Positions 54,290-61,867 of a DNA stretch of 64,000 nt are shown here, one piece after another. Source of the DNA: a virus; the IMG/VR virus record IMGVR_UViG_3300044845_000594, positions 56,303 through 120,302 of that record, one strand, 5' to 3'. Numbering within the stretch: the stretch's first letter is position 1; every line of letters begins with the position of its first letter. The notes beneath the pieces are model-generated. The model did not search any database. It saw nothing but the letters and a program-made list of their open reading frames with translations, and was not told where the DNA came from. The position numbers were made by a program, and so were the translations under genes.

Positions 54290-54379
54290 TCTTTGTTCTA
54301 TAAAAACAAAGTGGTGGAGAGATGTTGGCACGAACCGTGTCGACCCAAAATTAAGGTGAAGGAGACTTCACCTTTTTTT
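54290..54379 (+). terminator. Structured 3' region with strong terminator
   Basis: CTTTGTT/AACAAAG (54292-54311) and GGCACG/CGTGTC (54327-54341) hairpins are followed by AAGGTGAAG/CTTCACCTT (9 bp, GAGA loop, 54353-54374) and a T run. It may be a small RNA rather than a simple terminator. Confidence 0.8.
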
Positions 54380-54400
54380 ATTAATGATATATTTATTGTT

Positions 54401-54769
54401 ATGAATATTTTATCAACCATACGAAAGATTTTAATTGAAGAATCATTCCATCAGGATTTTATTTATGAAGACATTTACGGCAATGTTGAAGAAATAAACT
54501 TGATACATGAGGCGGAGTATCAGGGACGAAAAGTTCAACTTGGTAAGATTATGCAAGGAGACATCAAAAAGTTCAAGGTATACGTTAAAAACGACAAAGG
54601 AAAGGTTGTTAAAGTGAACTTTGGGTTTGGTGGAAAATCAGCAAAAGGAAAACGAATGGTGATTAAAAAGAACAATCCTGAAAGGAGACGTTCATTTAGA
54701 GCAAGACACAATTGCGATAATCCTGGCCCAAGATGGAAACCAAGATATTGGGCTTGTAGAACTTGGTGA
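54401..54769 (+). CDS. Leader-bearing basic protein (122 aa)
   Basis: ATG at 54401: TATTTAT ends 4 nt upstream, and a longer frame would start before the terminator. N-terminal NILSTIRKILIEESFHQDF has an I-E-E/L-I-E site and a later LIHEAEY. The middle is beta (KVQLGKIMQGDIKKFKVYVK). The conserved-looking C-terminus (RRRSFRARHNCDNPG, then RYWACRTW) is known from phage virion proteins. Probably a processed internal virion protein. Confidence 0.65.
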   Translation: MNILSTIRKILIEESFHQDFIYEDIYGNVEEINLIHEAEYQGRKVQLGKIMQGDIKKFKVYVKNDKGKVVKVNFGFGGKSAKGKRMVIKKNNPERRRSFRARHNCDNPGPRWKPRYWACRTW

Positions 54770-54773
54770 TATT

Positions 54774-55073
54774 ATGGGAAGAATTATTATAACAGAAGAA
54801 CAACTTGAAGAGGTTGTAAAACAACTTAAAGAAAACCATGAAGGAGGTTCTTACATGGCAAAACAACAACTTTTTACAATTGCAACTTTGGCACATAAAA
54901 TGTGGGAAATGATGGAAGAAGGTGAACAACTTGAAGATTGGATGGAAACAAAAATTGCCCAATCAGAACAATCAATTTTGGCGGTTGTTAAATCATATAT
55001 GTATGATGAAATGGAAGATAGAATTAAGGGGTCAAGAGGATTTAATCCTGATGATTTAATTATTGGAATGTAA
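54774..55073 (+). CDS. Leader-bearing small protein (99 aa)
   Basis: N-terminal GRIIITEEQLEEVVKQLKEN has an I-T-E site. The rest is helical and acidic (MWEMMEEGEQLEDWMETKIA). Four nt after the previous gene, so co-transcribed with it. Virion role inferred from the leader. Confidence 0.6.
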   Translation: MGRIIITEEQLEEVVKQLKENHEGGSYMAKQQLFTIATLAHKMWEMMEEGEQLEDWMETKIAQSEQSILAVVKSYMYDEMEDRIKGSRGFNPDDLIIGM

Positions 55074-55093
55074 AAATTATCTTTTTTATAATT

Positions 55094-55126
55094 AACCCTC
55101 CTTTTTTTAATTGGGGGGTTTTTTAT
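55094..55126 (+). terminator. Rho-independent terminator
   Basis: AACCCTCC and GGGGGGTT stem (one wobble) with T run, after the 54774 gene and before the tRNA-Arg promoter. Confidence 0.75.
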
Positions 55127-55141
55127 TTAAACAAAGTTTTA

Positions 55142-55149
55142 TATATTTG
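55142..55149 (+). promoter_or_regulatory. -7 box before tRNA-Arg
   Basis: TATATTTG 20 nt upstream of the tRNA; -33 element is only T-rich. Confidence 0.45.
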
Positions 55150-55169
55150 TAATATAAATTAATTCAAAT

Positions 55170-55242
55170 GGTCCCATGATGTAATTGGATAACATATTTC
55201 TCTTCTAAAGAAATCTTTCAGGTTCGAACCCTGATGGGACTA
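55170..55242 (+). tRNA. tRNA-Arg(TCT)
   Basis: 73 nt. Acceptor GGTCCCA/TGGGACT, anticodon stem TTTCT/AGAAA with loop CTTCTAA (anticodon TCT), and T arm CAGGTTCGAACCCTG. CCA is not encoded. AGA is a common codon in these AT-rich genes, so the tRNA fits phage codon use. Confidence 0.9.
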
Positions 55243-55303
55243 CAAAAAAATAATAGGTATTGGTTCGTTTTTATTAAATTATAATATTTATAATAAAACA
55301 AAC

Positions 55304-55894
55304 ATGGGAATTGACAAAAAATATAAAAAAGAAGACCTTATAAGGTTAATTTTTACAGAAAATAAATCTTACCGAGAAATTGGTAGAATTTATTCTGTTA
55401 GTGATACTTACATAAAAAAAATTGCCAATAAATTAGGGATTACTTTAACAAGGCGGAGAAAATTCCCTGAAGGTTACAAACCTCATAATTTTGGAAATTC
55501 AAAAAAACATACGTGTAAAAATTGTAATAAAGAATTTATACCATACACAAAAAAAAATTTATATTGTTCTATGACATGTGATAATCAATATAAAGTACTT
55601 AAAAAGTATGAAGATTATATTGAGAATCAGGAAAAATATTGTTACGAAAGAGATATGAGATTTTTAAAAAAACATATTTTAAACGAACAAAATAATTGTT
55701 GTAATATATGTGGGATAAAAAATATGTGGAACGAAAAAGAATTAATTTTTGTATTGGACCATATAGACGGAAATGCGTCAAATAATATGAGAAATAACTT
55801 AAGGTTGATTTGTCATAATTGTGACTCACAGTTGGACACATATAAGTCTAAAAATAAAAACTCAGCTAGAAAAAAAAGATATATTAAAAACTAA
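55304..55894 (+). CDS. HNH homing endonuclease
   Basis: 196 residues. N-terminal helix-turn-helix (SYREIGRIYSVSDTYIKKIA, ~residues 22-41). A zinc motif CKNCNKEF and CSMTC (~70-92). HNH core CCNICGIKN, FVLDHIDGNASNNMRNNLRL (DH and N residues) and CHNC (~130-178). Typical free-standing phage homing nuclease, lying next to a tRNA as such genes often do. TATTTAT lies 12 nt upstream. Confidence 0.88.
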   Translation: MGIDKKYKKEDLIRLIFTENKSYREIGRIYSVSDTYIKKIANKLGITLTRRRKFPEGYKPHNFGNSKKHTCKNCNKEFIPYTKKNLYCSMTCDNQYKVLKKYEDYIENQEKYCYERDMRFLKKHILNEQNNCCNICGIKNMWNEKELIFVLDHIDGNASNNMRNNLRLICHNCDSQLDTYKSKNKNSARKKRYIKN

Positions 55895-55905
55895 AAAAAA
55901 TAATT

Positions 55906-56031
55906 ATGGAAGACATCTTTGAACAAGAACATTATGATTTTATTAACTCAGAAGATTATTTTCAATACATGAAAGAATTTTTTGAATATGAAGAAAAAGA
56001 AGCTTTATCTTCAGAATTAAATGAATTATAA
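55906..56031 (+). CDS. Small acidic protein (41 aa)
   Basis: ATG at 55906; EDIFEQEHYDFINSEDYFQY then acidic helix to the end. Eleven nt after the HNH gene. No function assigned. Confidence 0.45.
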   Translation: MEDIFEQEHYDFINSEDYFQYMKEFFEYEEKEALSSELNEL

Positions 56032-56056
56032 TTAAGGTAGGTTAATAGATGGTATA

Positions 56057-56126
56057 AGTCGTATAGCTCAGTTGGTAGAGCAATCCATTTATGGACGTGT
56101 CACAGGTTTGAATCCCGTTGCGACTT
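56057..56126 (+). tRNA. tRNA-like gene with shortened anticodon arm
   Basis: 70 nt. Acceptor AGTCGTA/TGCGACT, normal D arm (GCTC/GAGC) and T arm (ACAGG, TTTGAAT, CCCGT). Between D arm and variable loop only 14 nt remain instead of 17: TCCA/TGGA with a 4-nt TTTA loop. No anticodon can be read. Closest to elongator tRNA-Met in its D/T arms. Either a pseudo-tRNA or a tRNA-like RNA with another use. Confidence 0.6.
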
Positions 56127-56135
56127 ATCAAAATT

Positions 56136-56166
56136 AAAAAAGGTGTTGGAAACAACACCTTTTTTG
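56136..56166 (+). terminator. Rho-independent terminator
   Basis: AAAAAGGTGTTG and CAACACCTTTTT with a GAAA loop: a perfect stem with T run, ending the tRNA-like transcript. Confidence 0.9.
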
Positions 56167-56200
56167 TTTGTTGGCATATTTATATTTAAATAATAAAATT

Positions 56201-56881
56201 ATGAATAGAAGTTATAGTAAAATTAGACACATGCAACAATCAAACTTGATGTTGGAAAATAGAATAATGGAAGAAAAATCAAGACAATTTTTGATGGAAA
56301 TCACCGATGACAATGGTCTACTTACCGCTTATCCTGATTTAAAAACAGTATTGGAACCAAAACTTAAAGCTGCCGATAAAACAGGAGAAACAAGTGTTGG
56401 TGTGTATGGTTCAAAGGCATATTTTAGAGCGGCAAAAGGTCAGACTAATTGGACTATATATGTCTATACTTTTGGACCAAGAACATATGGTAGACCCAAA
56501 TATGCTAATCCGGCAACGGTTCTAACTTTAGATTTTCCTGATACTACAATGAATGAAGTTCCGTATTTCTTTTATGGTAGTCCTGACACAGGTAGCGGCT
56601 CAGCAGCCCAAAAATTTTATTTGTCGGGAAGTTTTGGTGACATAATAGCCAATAATGGTTCATTGAAATTATCTACTAAACTCGAAGTAAAAACTGACGA
56701 CGAAGTTGCTGCCGATATATCCAAACATTTTCCTGGTTTTGACGCCGCAAAGTTAGTTACAATTGCAAACAATTTAAAATTAGGTTCCTACGCAAAAAAT
56801 CTATCTAAAGAAACTAGAGCTAAATTAACAGGAGTCGCTAAAACGGTTTATGATACAATTGCAGGACCGGCTCAAAAATAA
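56201..56881 (+). CDS. Cassette-array protein 1 (226 aa)
   Basis: ATG at 56201; TATTTAT lies 17 nt upstream. The leader is a variant: NRSYSKIRHMQQSNLMLEN then SRQFLMEITDD, keeping an L-M-E site in the same place as other members. The core is a beta-rich domain (SVGVYGSKAYFRAAKGQTNW, FFYGSPDTGSGS). The tail ends GPAQK, close to the PTQK tail of the next genes. First gene of the array. Confidence 0.65.
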   Translation: MNRSYSKIRHMQQSNLMLENRIMEEKSRQFLMEITDDNGLLTAYPDLKTVLEPKLKAADKTGETSVGVYGSKAYFRAAKGQTNWTIYVYTFGPRTYGRPKYANPATVLTLDFPDTTMNEVPYFFYGSPDTGSGSAAQKFYLSGSFGDIIANNGSLKLSTKLEVKTDDEVAADISKHFPGFDAAKLVTIANNLKLGSYAKNLSKETRAKLTGVAKTVYDTIAGPAQK

Positions 56882-56985
56882 AATAAAATAATTATGAAAC
56901 AATTTATTATATCAGAACAAGAAAAACAAAGAATTTTGGAAATGCACCAAAATGCCACGTCAAAACAATATTTAAACGAAGACCT
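56867..56985 (+). repeat. Array junction repeat, copy 1
   Basis: Spans the end of gene 1, the A-rich spacer and the first ~30 codons of gene 2. Near-identical to 57323-57436 and 58267-58381. Confidence 0.75.
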
Positions 56986-57337
56986 TTCTCAGGTTATTTT
57001 ATTGTCTTTAACTTTACAATATAATTTAGCACCGGGAAATATTAAAAAATATTCCCCAACTGTTTTTTTTAGTGCTGATATTTCAACTCACAATATAAAA
57101 ACAATTAGACAAATTTCTTTATTTAATCAGATTGAAGTGGGACCAAGTTATCAATCTTTAAAAGGTAATATTATTAATGGTCAATTTTCCCTTACTCCCG
57201 AACAAATCAATATATTAAAACCAAAGATAAATAAAGGACCACAAGTTTTAGAAGGGAATATGGTTATCGCCGAACAAGGCACTCAATTTGGGGTCAAACC
57301 TACAATTATTGAAAAACAAATGCCAACTCAAAAATAA
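56894..57337 (+). CDS. Cassette-array protein 2 (147 aa)
   Basis: Leader KQFIISEQEKQRILEMHQNA then SKQYLNE (sites I-S-E, L-N-E). The core (~30-140) is an unassigned beta-type domain (VILLSLTLQYNLAPGNIKKY). The tail ends MPTQK. Thirteen nt after gene 1. The leader is near-identical in DNA to the leaders at 57350 and 58294 while the core is unrelated. Confidence 0.65.
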   Translation: MKQFIISEQEKQRILEMHQNATSKQYLNEDLSQVILLSLTLQYNLAPGNIKKYSPTVFFSADISTHNIKTIRQISLFNQIEVGPSYQSLKGNIINGQFSLTPEQINILKPKINKGPQVLEGNMVIAEQGTQFGVKPTIIEKQMPTQK

Positions 57338-57436
57338 AATAAAATAATTATGAAACAATTTATTATATCAGAACAAGAAAAAAATAGAATTTTGGAAATG
57401 CACCAAAGTTCAACTTCAAGACAATATTTAATGGAA
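57323..57436 (+). repeat. Array junction repeat, copy 2
   Basis: Junction between array proteins 2 and 3, carrying the PTQK-coding end, spacer and leader-coding start. Confidence 0.8.
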
Positions 57437-57889
57437 CAATATGTAGCAACAAGTAAAAACAATTCAGTGATTATTACTTTACCTTACAAAAAAATTAAAG
57501 ACCAAAAAGGTAATATTGTAGAGGTTCCTGCTAAAGAAGCGTTTTTCAAGCCGGAATACGTCCCAACTTTTTTAGCTTTGGATGGTGACCCAGATTTAGC
57601 AAAAGAATTAAGTAAAAACCCAAATATGAAAACCTACACTCTAAATAGTATAGACCTTGGAGGTGGTGCTGGTGAAGGTACTATAACAACTTTTGGTCCT
57701 CAAAAATTTGTAAAAGGTGGTGATGGATATATTTACCTGTCCGGGAAAGCTTCAATGGGGGGTGTAACTAAAATAAACTTTGGAATCTTTCCATCTGGAA
57801 ATGTAACTAAATTTTCAGATACAAATACCCCAAAAACGGGTGGAGTTACAATAAAAAAAGGAAAAGAATACATCCCAACTCAAAAATAA
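57350..57889 (+). CDS. Cassette-array protein 3 (179 aa)
   Basis: Leader KQFIISEQEKNRILEMHQSS then SRQYLMEQ (I-S-E, L-M-E). The core includes VIITLPYKKIKDQKGNIVEV and a Gly-rich part (DLGGGAGEGTITTFG). The tail ends YIPTQK. No known fold. Same flanks as genes 2 and 5. Confidence 0.65.
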   Translation: MKQFIISEQEKNRILEMHQSSTSRQYLMEQYVATSKNNSVIITLPYKKIKDQKGNIVEVPAKEAFFKPEYVPTFLALDGDPDLAKELSKNPNMKTYTLNSIDLGGGAGEGTITTFGPQKFVKGGDGYIYLSGKASMGGVTKINFGIFPSGNVTKFSDTNTPKTGGVTIKKGKEYIPTQK

Positions 57890-57912
57890 TAAAATAAATA
57901 AAAAACAAAAAA

Positions 57913-58281
57913 ATGAAAAGAATTGTAAGATTAACTGAGTCAGATTTAGCTCGAATTGTAAGAAGGGTTATTAATGAACAAGCACCAACATTACCAAAAG
58001 TTCCTAATTTAGAATTTCCGAATTATACATTTATATTTAGTTATGACGCCAGTGATGACAGTATTATTTGCCGAGGATATATAAAAAACCCACAAAGAGC
58101 ATTGAAACAACTAGACAGTCCGGTTAATATGGGTAGTGATTATATTATGAAAAGTACTTTACGAGGTTGGGGAATGCAATCACAATTTGATGGAACAATT
58201 GGTCGTAAAATTAAAGAAACCTTGGACAATTTATTAATGCAAATTGTAGAGTACAAAAAAAAGAAACCCACTCAAAAATAA
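57913..58281 (+). CDS. Cassette-array protein 4 (122 aa)
   Basis: Leader of the other type: KRIVRLTESDLARIVRR then VINEQ (L-T-E, I-N-E), as at 15218. Core: YTFIFSYDASDDSIICRGYI and a basic C-half. The tail ends KKKKPTQK, so the tail type is shared across both leader types. Confidence 0.65.
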   Translation: MKRIVRLTESDLARIVRRVINEQAPTLPKVPNLEFPNYTFIFSYDASDDSIICRGYIKNPQRALKQLDSPVNMGSDYIMKSTLRGWGMQSQFDGTIGRKIKETLDNLLMQIVEYKKKKPTQK

Positions 58282-58381
58282 AATAAAATAATTATGAAAC
58301 AATTTATAATCTCAGAACAAGAAAAAAGTAGAATTTTGGAAATGCATCAAAGTGCAACTTCAAGACAATATTTAATGGAAG
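58267..58381 (+). repeat. Array junction repeat, copy 3
   Basis: Junction between array proteins 4 and 5 with the same PTQK-spacer-leader order as the other copies. Confidence 0.8.
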
Positions 58382-58785
58382 CGGTTCAATCTGTAGTTTT
58401 AAGTTTAAATATTCCAACAATCAATGGTCAAATAGATAGAAATAAAAACATATCTTTTTCTATAGGTCCGCTTGGTAAAAACGCCGCAAATGAATATACA
58501 GGAATATTAAATAGTATGATTATCAATGGTGGATTTGCAAATAAATTAACAAATCAAAAATTAAATGGTGAGTATGTAAATGGAGAAATCATGTTAGGAA
58601 ACGATGCCGATTTACTTATAAGTGCGATTAATAATGTGAAAAGTGATGATTTAATTGATACATCTATGTTTAATAGAAACTCCGCAAGTTTTGTAAGAAA
58701 AAAAGACCCGAACAATCCATCATCTGGGCCACAAACGGTTTTTATACAAAAAATTATTAAAAAATCGACACCAACACAAAAATAA
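58294..58785 (+). CDS. Cassette-array protein 5 (163 aa)
   Basis: Leader KQFIISEQEKSRILEMHQSA then SRQYLMEAV. The core starts SVVLSLNIPTINGQIDRNKN and resembles protein 2 slightly in order (a beta domain followed by a Gly/Asn-rich loop). The tail ends STPTQK. Function unknown. Confidence 0.65.
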   Translation: MKQFIISEQEKSRILEMHQSATSRQYLMEAVQSVVLSLNIPTINGQIDRNKNISFSIGPLGKNAANEYTGILNSMIINGGFANKLTNQKLNGEYVNGEIMLGNDADLLISAINNVKSDDLIDTSMFNRNSASFVRKKDPNNPSSGPQTVFIQKIIKKSTPTQK

Positions 58786-58801
58786 TAAAAATAAAATAAC
58801 T

Positions 58802-59284
58802 ATGAAAAAAATTATAAGACTAACCGAAAGAGACCTAACTCGTATTGTTAAAAGAGTTATCAATGAAAGACAATATTTGATGGAAGAAGAAGTTGCAACA
58901 AACTATTTCAACACTATGAAAACTAAGTTTGATGGTCAAATGACAGCATATAAATTACCGACCATTACATTACAACTAAATAACAATGGAACTATTTCGA
59001 TTGTTAAAGATGGAAAAGCGGTATATACGTCAACAGTTTCACCAGATGTCCCAACTTTATTACAGGCCATATCATATAATGAAACTGTAAAAGGGACCGA
59101 TATCCCAACGGTAAAATTAAGTTCTTTATTATTACCAAATTTAGTAAATGGATATACCAACTATGTTAAATCAACACCCGACGCTAAGTTAACACTAGGT
59201 CCGGTTACTGGAGCTTTACGAAGTGCTGTAACGGAAGTTGTTAACACATATTTTAAAAATAAACAACCAGCACAACCTAAATAA
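58802..59284 (+). CDS. Cassette-array protein 6 (160 aa)
   Basis: Combined leader: KKIIRLTERDLTRIVKR, VINERQYLMEEE, holding both the RIVKRVINE and QYLME types in one protein. Core with KLPTITLQLNNNGTISIVKD. The tail ends QPAQPK, a variant of the array tail. A terminator follows at once. Confidence 0.65.
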   Translation: MKKIIRLTERDLTRIVKRVINERQYLMEEEVATNYFNTMKTKFDGQMTAYKLPTITLQLNNNGTISIVKDGKAVYTSTVSPDVPTLLQAISYNETVKGTDIPTVKLSSLLLPNLVNGYTNYVKSTPDAKLTLGPVTGALRSAVTEVVNTYFKNKQPAQPK

Positions 59285-59290
59285 AAAATT

Positions 59291-59322
59291 AAAAACCCCA
59301 CCTGAAAAGATGGGGTTTTTTA
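59291..59322 (+). terminator. Terminator at end of array
   Basis: AAAACCCCA and TGGGGTTTTT stem; can also serve the converging minus-strand gene. Confidence 0.85.
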
Positions 59323-59739
59323 TTAAGAGGCTTTTTCAAAACGACACTTTGAAATTTTCTTTACGGTTGTCATGTAATCGGTAAACCAATACCACATCAC
59401 AGATTCATCTTTTGTGTTCACCAACAAACCATAATCAAAACCATCTTCAAGAATACTAACTTTTAAAACATCATCACCAAAATCTTCGTATTCAATTGGA
59501 AGAACACTTTTTTCTACATCATTAACAAAATATGTAGAAGTTTTTTCATCCAAATCTAACACGTAACGTGTATATGTGGAATCAACGTCATAACTATAAT
59601 CAGGACTTGAATAAACAGAATCCAAAGTTGTTTTTCTTTCGCAAACCATTTCTTGTCTTTCAAAAACATGAATTATAATTTTTTGAGAAAAACTCAAAGT
59701 GGACAATAAAAGACCGAATGTTAAAAATAGTGTTTTCAT
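59323..59739 (-). CDS. Secreted protein (138 aa), minus strand
   Basis: Sec signal peptide (KTLFLTFGLLLSTLSFSQ, ending in Ser-Gln as in Bacteroidota exports). The mature part is acidic and Tyr-rich (SVYSSPDYSYDVDSTYTRY) with no lipobox and no known domain. Its promoter lies in a 40-bp repeat shared with the CAP-domain gene. Likely acts in the periplasm or outside the cell; function unknown. Confidence 0.65.
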   Translation of the reverse strand: MKTLFLTFGLLLSTLSFSQKIIIHVFERQEMVCERKTTLDSVYSSPDYSYDVDSTYTRYVLDLDEKTSTYFVNDVEKSVLPIEYEDFGDDVLKVSILEDGFDYGLLVNTKDESVMWYWFTDYMTTVKKISKCRFEKAS

Positions 59740-59760
59740 GAGGTTTATTTTTTTAAATGA

Positions 59761-59800
59761 TTATTTCTACAAATATACACATAAAAATTAAACCAAAAAA
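59761..59800 (-). repeat. 40-bp promoter repeat, copy 1
   Basis: Identical to 61284-61323. Contains the host-type -7 box TATATTTG on the minus strand (59770-59777), about 30 nt before the secreted-protein start. Confidence 0.85.
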
Positions 59801-59868
59801 ACTTTATTAGTTTTTTTTATTCAACTCTATATTTATATATTAAATAATAAAAACAAAACACAAAGATT

Positions 59869-60714
59869 ATGAAGTTTTTAATTTCAGAAGAAGAAAAAAG
59901 TAGAATACTTAATATGCATAAAAATGCTATTAAAAGACAGTATTTAAAGGAACAAGAACCTACTGTGGCGGGTAATATATATAATGCAGGTCGGTCAGAC
60001 AGTTTAGTTGAACAAGGAATGTATTATATAGGATTTTCAGTGGGAGGTGATAAAAACCAATATTATTACCAATGTATTTGGGACCCTAATTCGTTTTATG
60101 ATGTAACAACAAACAAAGGAACCTCGCAAGAACCTGGGGCGATTTTCGGTTCTGGTGGTAAAGTAATTAAAAATCCTGAAGCAACATTAGGTTTAACCGG
60201 TAATTGGAAAGAACAATTAAAAAATGGATGTGCAACGTCATATAGTCAATTACAAAAATTCAGAGATACTCATTGTCCTAACCAAAAAGATAAAGTGTGG
60301 AAAAGTCCTGAACATTATAAACAACAATGCGAGGGTTGGAATATAAGTAAACAAAATGATGCAAAGCAAGCTGCTGCGGCGGAGGCTGAAGCTGCGACAG
60401 CGGCGTCTCAAAAAGCTGCGACAGATGCGGAAATACAAAAAAGGGCGGAGTTAAATGCTCAAGACTCTGCAAATGCACAAAATTTTAAAACAACAATGGC
60501 TGACTATAGAGCAAAGTTAGATAAGTTTGAAAGTATGACACAAGAAGAATTAGAAGCACTAATTAACGAAATAAATGCATATTGGAAAAAAAATTCTTGG
60601 ACTAGTAGTGATGAAGACGAAAAGACATATATAAGGGTGTTCCCGAAATTCAACAACGAATTTAAATATAAATTCCCAGAACTTAAAGTATTATTAACAA
60701 CAAAAACTTATTAA
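59869..60714 (+). CDS. Leader-bearing protein with Ala-rich coiled coil (281 aa)
   Basis: Leader KFLISEEEKSRILNMHKNA then KRQYLKEQE (I-S-E, L-K-E). A Cys-containing middle (NGCATSYSQLQKFRDTHC) precedes an Ala/Glu-rich helix (~168-205) and a C-terminal part with WKKNSWTSSDEDE. It lacks the PTQK tail. TATTTAT lies 32 nt upstream. Related to the array by leader but separated by the minus-strand gene. Confidence 0.6.
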   Translation: MKFLISEEEKSRILNMHKNAIKRQYLKEQEPTVAGNIYNAGRSDSLVEQGMYYIGFSVGGDKNQYYYQCIWDPNSFYDVTTNKGTSQEPGAIFGSGGKVIKNPEATLGLTGNWKEQLKNGCATSYSQLQKFRDTHCPNQKDKVWKSPEHYKQQCEGWNISKQNDAKQAAAAEAEAATAASQKAATDAEIQKRAELNAQDSANAQNFKTTMADYRAKLDKFESMTQEELEALINEINAYWKKNSWTSSDEDEKTYIRVFPKFNNEFKYKFPELKVLLTTKTY

Positions 60715-60731
60715 AAACAAAATTAATCTAA

Positions 60732-60762
60732 AAAAAACCCACCCCATAAAGGTGGGTTTTTT
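60732..60762. terminator. Probable bidirectional terminator
   Basis: AAAAACCCACC and GGTGGGTTTTTT stem with runs on both sides; sits between converging genes. Confidence 0.85.
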
Positions 60763-61273
60763 ATTTATATACCGTTAAAACACAATAAAAAATCTGACCA
60801 TTATCATAAGTAACCCCATCTATAATAATCTTATCTGAAGTTTTACTACCAACACAAAATCCGTTGTATTTTGGGTTTAACATCAACGCATTATGTTTAG
60901 GAGAATTTTTCCATAACTCTAACACTTCATTCGCTCTTTCTTCATCCGTCTTCAAATCTCTAAAACTACAAAGGTTTTCCCCAATATATGTGTAGTTGTA
61001 CCCATACAAATATGTTATTCTATCTATGAATGTTTCAAATGTTGTTGGAAAAGAAGATACAATTCTTTGAGAATGGTCCATAGGTAATGTAGATGTCTCA
61101 ATCATATAGTTTAACATTTGGTCGTTGGCCAATTTGGCTTTAGATTCATATACTAATTCAGGAATACCATTTTGTTTTCGATATAAATTAATTTTTTTAA
61201 TAATAAGTTCATTTACCTTTTGACCAAAAGAAAACGAGAATATAAATAAGAATGTTATTAAAAGTATCTTCAT
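60761..61273 (-). CDS. Secreted CAP-domain protein
   Basis: 170 residues from the ATG at 61273, which places the signal peptide (KILLITFLFIFSFSFGQ) at the start; the open frame extends 10 codons further. CAP/SCP motifs: KKINLYRKQNGIPELVYE, IGENLCSF (~108), LWKNSPKHNALMLNP (His, ~132) and QIFYCVLTVYK. CAP proteins are usually secreted and bind lipids or have peptidase-like activity. A secreted CAP protein in a phage is unusual. Uses the same 40-bp promoter repeat as the gene at 59739. Confidence 0.8.
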   Translation of the reverse strand: MKILLITFLFIFSFSFGQKVNELIIKKINLYRKQNGIPELVYESKAKLANDQMLNYMIETSTLPMDHSQRIVSSFPTTFETFIDRITYLYGYNYTYIGENLCSFRDLKTDEERANEVLELWKNSPKHNALMLNPKYNGFCVGSKTSDKIIIDGVTYDNGQIFYCVLTVYK

Positions 61274-61283
61274 GTTGATTGTA

Positions 61284-61323
61284 TTATTTCTACAAATATA
61301 CACATAAAAATTAAACCAAAAAA
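61284..61323 (-). repeat. 40-bp promoter repeat, copy 2
   Basis: Second copy; -7 box TATATTTG at 61293-61300 on the minus strand, about 20 nt upstream of the CAP gene. Confidence 0.85.
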
Positions 61324-61337
61324 TTTTATCATATTTT

Positions 61338-61365
61338 TTTGATTTAAATATTTTTCGTATATTTG
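61338..61365 (+). promoter_or_regulatory. -7 box, leaderless start
   Basis: TATATTTG ending 4 nt before the ATG at 61370. TTTG is present upstream but with a 16-nt spacer, shorter than usual. Confidence 0.55.
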
Positions 61366-61369
61366 TATT

Positions 61370-61867
61370 ATGAAAAACAAACTACCATACGAAGCCACAT
61401 CAAAAGCAATCCAAGGTTATTCAGAATCAGTGATTGCAAAATCAGAAAATAATGACTGTGTTGTTAGAGCATTTGCATCGGCATTTGACATTCCATATGA
61501 CAAAGCACATAAGTATGTTGCAGAACAATTTGGTAGAAAACCAAAAAAAGGGACTTATGGGACTGTAAGTAAACTTGTAAGAATGGCTGACAATAGAACG
61601 ACTGTAAACTACAAAAAAGTTTATCCTGTTGGGGTTAGAAAAAGTTCCACATTGATTAATTCTTTGTCTTATAATGTTACAATCAAAGGAGAAACCAAAT
61701 TAAGACAAATGACCGTTGGGACTTTCATCAAACAAAACCCAAAAGGAACATTCTTTGTTTTAGTTAGACAACACGCATTTACAATCAAAGATGGTGTTGT
61801 TATTGGAAACTTTGAGGATTCGGTTAAAACAAAAAAAATTATGAGGTGTGCTTTCGAGATTAAATAA
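61370..61867 (+). CDS. Papain-like (C39-type) peptidase-fold protein
   Basis: 165 residues. NNDCVVRAFASAFDIPYDKA (Cys ~30 with following helix), FGRKPKKGTYG, and a later GTFFVLVRQHAFTIKDGVVI (His ~139) followed by GNFED (Asn/Asp). This Cys-His-Asp order fits the papain-like fold used by C39-type peptidases and phage proteins. Expected role is a cysteine protease or a related hydrolase. Leaderless start suggests early expression. Activity not shown. Confidence 0.65.
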   Translation: MKNKLPYEATSKAIQGYSESVIAKSENNDCVVRAFASAFDIPYDKAHKYVAEQFGRKPKKGTYGTVSKLVRMADNRTTVNYKKVYPVGVRKSSTLINSLSYNVTIKGETKLRQMTVGTFIKQNPKGTFFVLVRQHAFTIKDGVVIGNFEDSVKTKKIMRCAFEIK

